NCBI GenBank assembly: GCA_900550745.1
Contig: URTO01000121.1
Span: 1 to 6,267 of the forward strand
Direction: 5' to 3'
Length of the DNA stretch: 6,267 nucleotides
Origin: an uncultured Desulfovibrio sp.
Lineage (GTDB): Bacteria > Desulfobacterota > Desulfovibrionia > Desulfovibrionales > Desulfovibrionaceae
Shown: positions 5,612-6,267 of the stretch, one piece after another
Layout of the letters: every line of letters begins with the position of its first letter
How positions within the stretch are numbered: position 1 is the first letter of the stretch
The notes under the pieces: model-generated
What the model saw: only the letters and a program-made list of their open reading frames with translations
Told to the model about the DNA's origin: nothing
The model's database searches: none
Made by a program: the position numbers and the translations under genes

Positions 5612-6199
5612 ATGGCAAAAAAGAAAATATTGATGTTGGCTGGTGACTTTGTTGAGGATTACGAGATCATGGTTCCGTATCAGATGCTTTTGATGGTGGG
5701 CCACGATGTCGATGTGGTCAGCCCCGGCAAGAAGCCGGGCGACGTGATCGCCACCGCCGTGCATGATTTTGAGGGGTATCAGACCTATACGGAAAAACGT
5801 GGCCACAATTTCCAGATCAACGCCGATTTTGACGCTGTGGATTGCGCCGCCTATGACGGGCTCGTCGTGCCCGGCGGCCGTTCTCCCGAATATCTGCGCC
5901 TGAACCCGCGCGTCATCGAGATCATCCGTGAGATGGACGCGGCGAAGAAGCCCATTGCGGCGATTTGCCACGGCCAGCAGATGCTGGTTTCCGCCGGTAT
6001 CCTCAAGGGGCGCTCCTGCACGGCCTATCCTGCCGTGAAGCCCGACGTGGTGGACGCCGGGGGCGTCTGGTGCGAGCCCAACGCGACCGCCAGCAACGCC
6101 TTTGTTGACGGGAACCTTGTTACCGGCCCGGCGTGGCCCGCGCATCCTGAGTGGATGTCCCTGTATCTCAAGCTCCTCGGCACGAAGATCGAGGCGTAG
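5612..6199 (+). CDS. DJ-1/PfpI family protein (possible glyoxalase III/deglycase-type)
   Basis: A 195-residue single-domain protein of the DJ-1/PfpI (class I glutamine amidotransferase-like) superfamily. The nucleophile elbow is AICHGQQ with Cys119 followed by His120. The conserved acid near the N-terminus is in VEDYE (Glu15/Glu18); by hand alignment Glu18 matches human DJ-1 Glu18. Other family stretches are VVPGGRSPEYLRLNP (85-99), CTAYPAVKPDV (136-146) and GNLVTGPAWPAHPEW (167-181). No signal peptide or membrane segment is seen, so it is probably cytoplasmic. From memory the sequence is closer to one half of the plant DJ-1D-type tandem proteins than to archaeal PfpI. Family members have been described as proteases, glyoxalase III or deglycases, so the activity is uncertain. 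It is transcribed away from rimP on its own, with the repeat terminator 22 nt after its stop. Confidence 0.93.
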   Translation: MAKKKILMLAGDFVEDYEIMVPYQMLLMVGHDVDVVSPGKKPGDVIATAVHDFEGYQTYTEKRGHNFQINADFDAVDCAAYDGLVVPGGRSPEYLRLNPRVIEIIREMDAAKKPIAAICHGQQMLVSAGILKGRSCTAYPAVKPDVVDAGGVWCEPNATASNAFVDGNLVTGPAWPAHPEWMSLYLKLLGTKIEA

Positions 6200-6221
6200 G
6201 GGTTAGGGAAAGGTGAAAAGG

Positions 6222-6267
6222 TGAATTGGAGGGGGGCGGGAGAACCTTTCTGAAGAAAGGCTTCTCC
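6222..6267 (+). terminator. Hairpin after the DJ-1/PfpI gene, cut by the window end (repeat copy 2)
   Basis: In the gene's direction this matches the element after infB at 45 of 46 positions (mismatch at 6237, C instead of A). The visible part already folds: 6239-6251 pairs with 6254-6267 with one bulged C (6261). The remaining C-rich arm and any U-tract lie past 6267. It starts 22 nt after the stop codon, consistent with a terminator. Confidence 0.7.

Noticed and set aside
5513..6145. 210-codon minus-strand frame opposite the DJ-1/PfpI gene
   Set aside because: Shadow of the conserved plus-strand gene; no family similarity seen.
1..6267. Window as a mobile element bounded by inverted repeats
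   Set aside because: The two end repeats are inverted relative to each other, but they are 3'-end hairpins of outward transcripts. The content is core housekeeping genes with no transposase, integrase or target duplication.

Overview
The window looks like a piece of chromosome from a GC-rich sulfidogenic deltaproteobacterium, most likely Desulfovibrionales (Desulfovibrio/Bilophila-like). This is inferred from the gene order rimP-nusA-rnpM(ylxR)-infB, an IF2 with a long Ala/Pro/Arg-rich linker, and a NusA with a single C-terminal helical repeat. The genus is not proven by the sequence. There are no rRNA or tRNA genes, CRISPR arrays or insertion sequences.

Layout. From right to left on the minus strand lies a compact translation/transcription operon: rimP (start 5317), nusA (start 4700), rnpM/ylxR (start 3394) and infB (start 3169, stop 77). 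The genes are tightly packed. rimP and nusA share an ATGA overlap, nusA and rnpM are 1 nt apart, and rnpM and infB are 3 nt apart, so each downstream ribosome binding site sits inside the preceding gene. RimP matures the 30S subunit, NusA controls pausing, termination and antitermination, RnpM is a small RNA-binding protein linked to RNase P in Bacillus, and IF2 loads initiator tRNA. A strong hairpin follows infB.

On the plus strand, divergent from rimP, is one gene for a DJ-1/PfpI-family protein (5612..6199). It is followed by a truncated copy of the same hairpin element that ends infB.

The 294-nt divergent intergenic region is the most interesting part. On the rimP side, a TTGACA-type promoter is followed by a roughly 147-nt leader. 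The leader contains a perfect 10-bp stem with a GCGA (GNRA) loop, a GC hairpin, a terminator-like hairpin with a 7-U tract, and another hairpin just before the rimP ribosome binding site. This arrangement suggests transcription attenuation of an operon that itself encodes the termination factor NusA. On the other side, an exact 12-bp direct repeat with 31-bp spacing overlaps the putative DJ-1 gene promoter. I see no wholly new multi-gene system; the novelty candidates are regulatory (leader, operator-like repeat, repeated terminator element) and the repeated motif in the IF2 linker.
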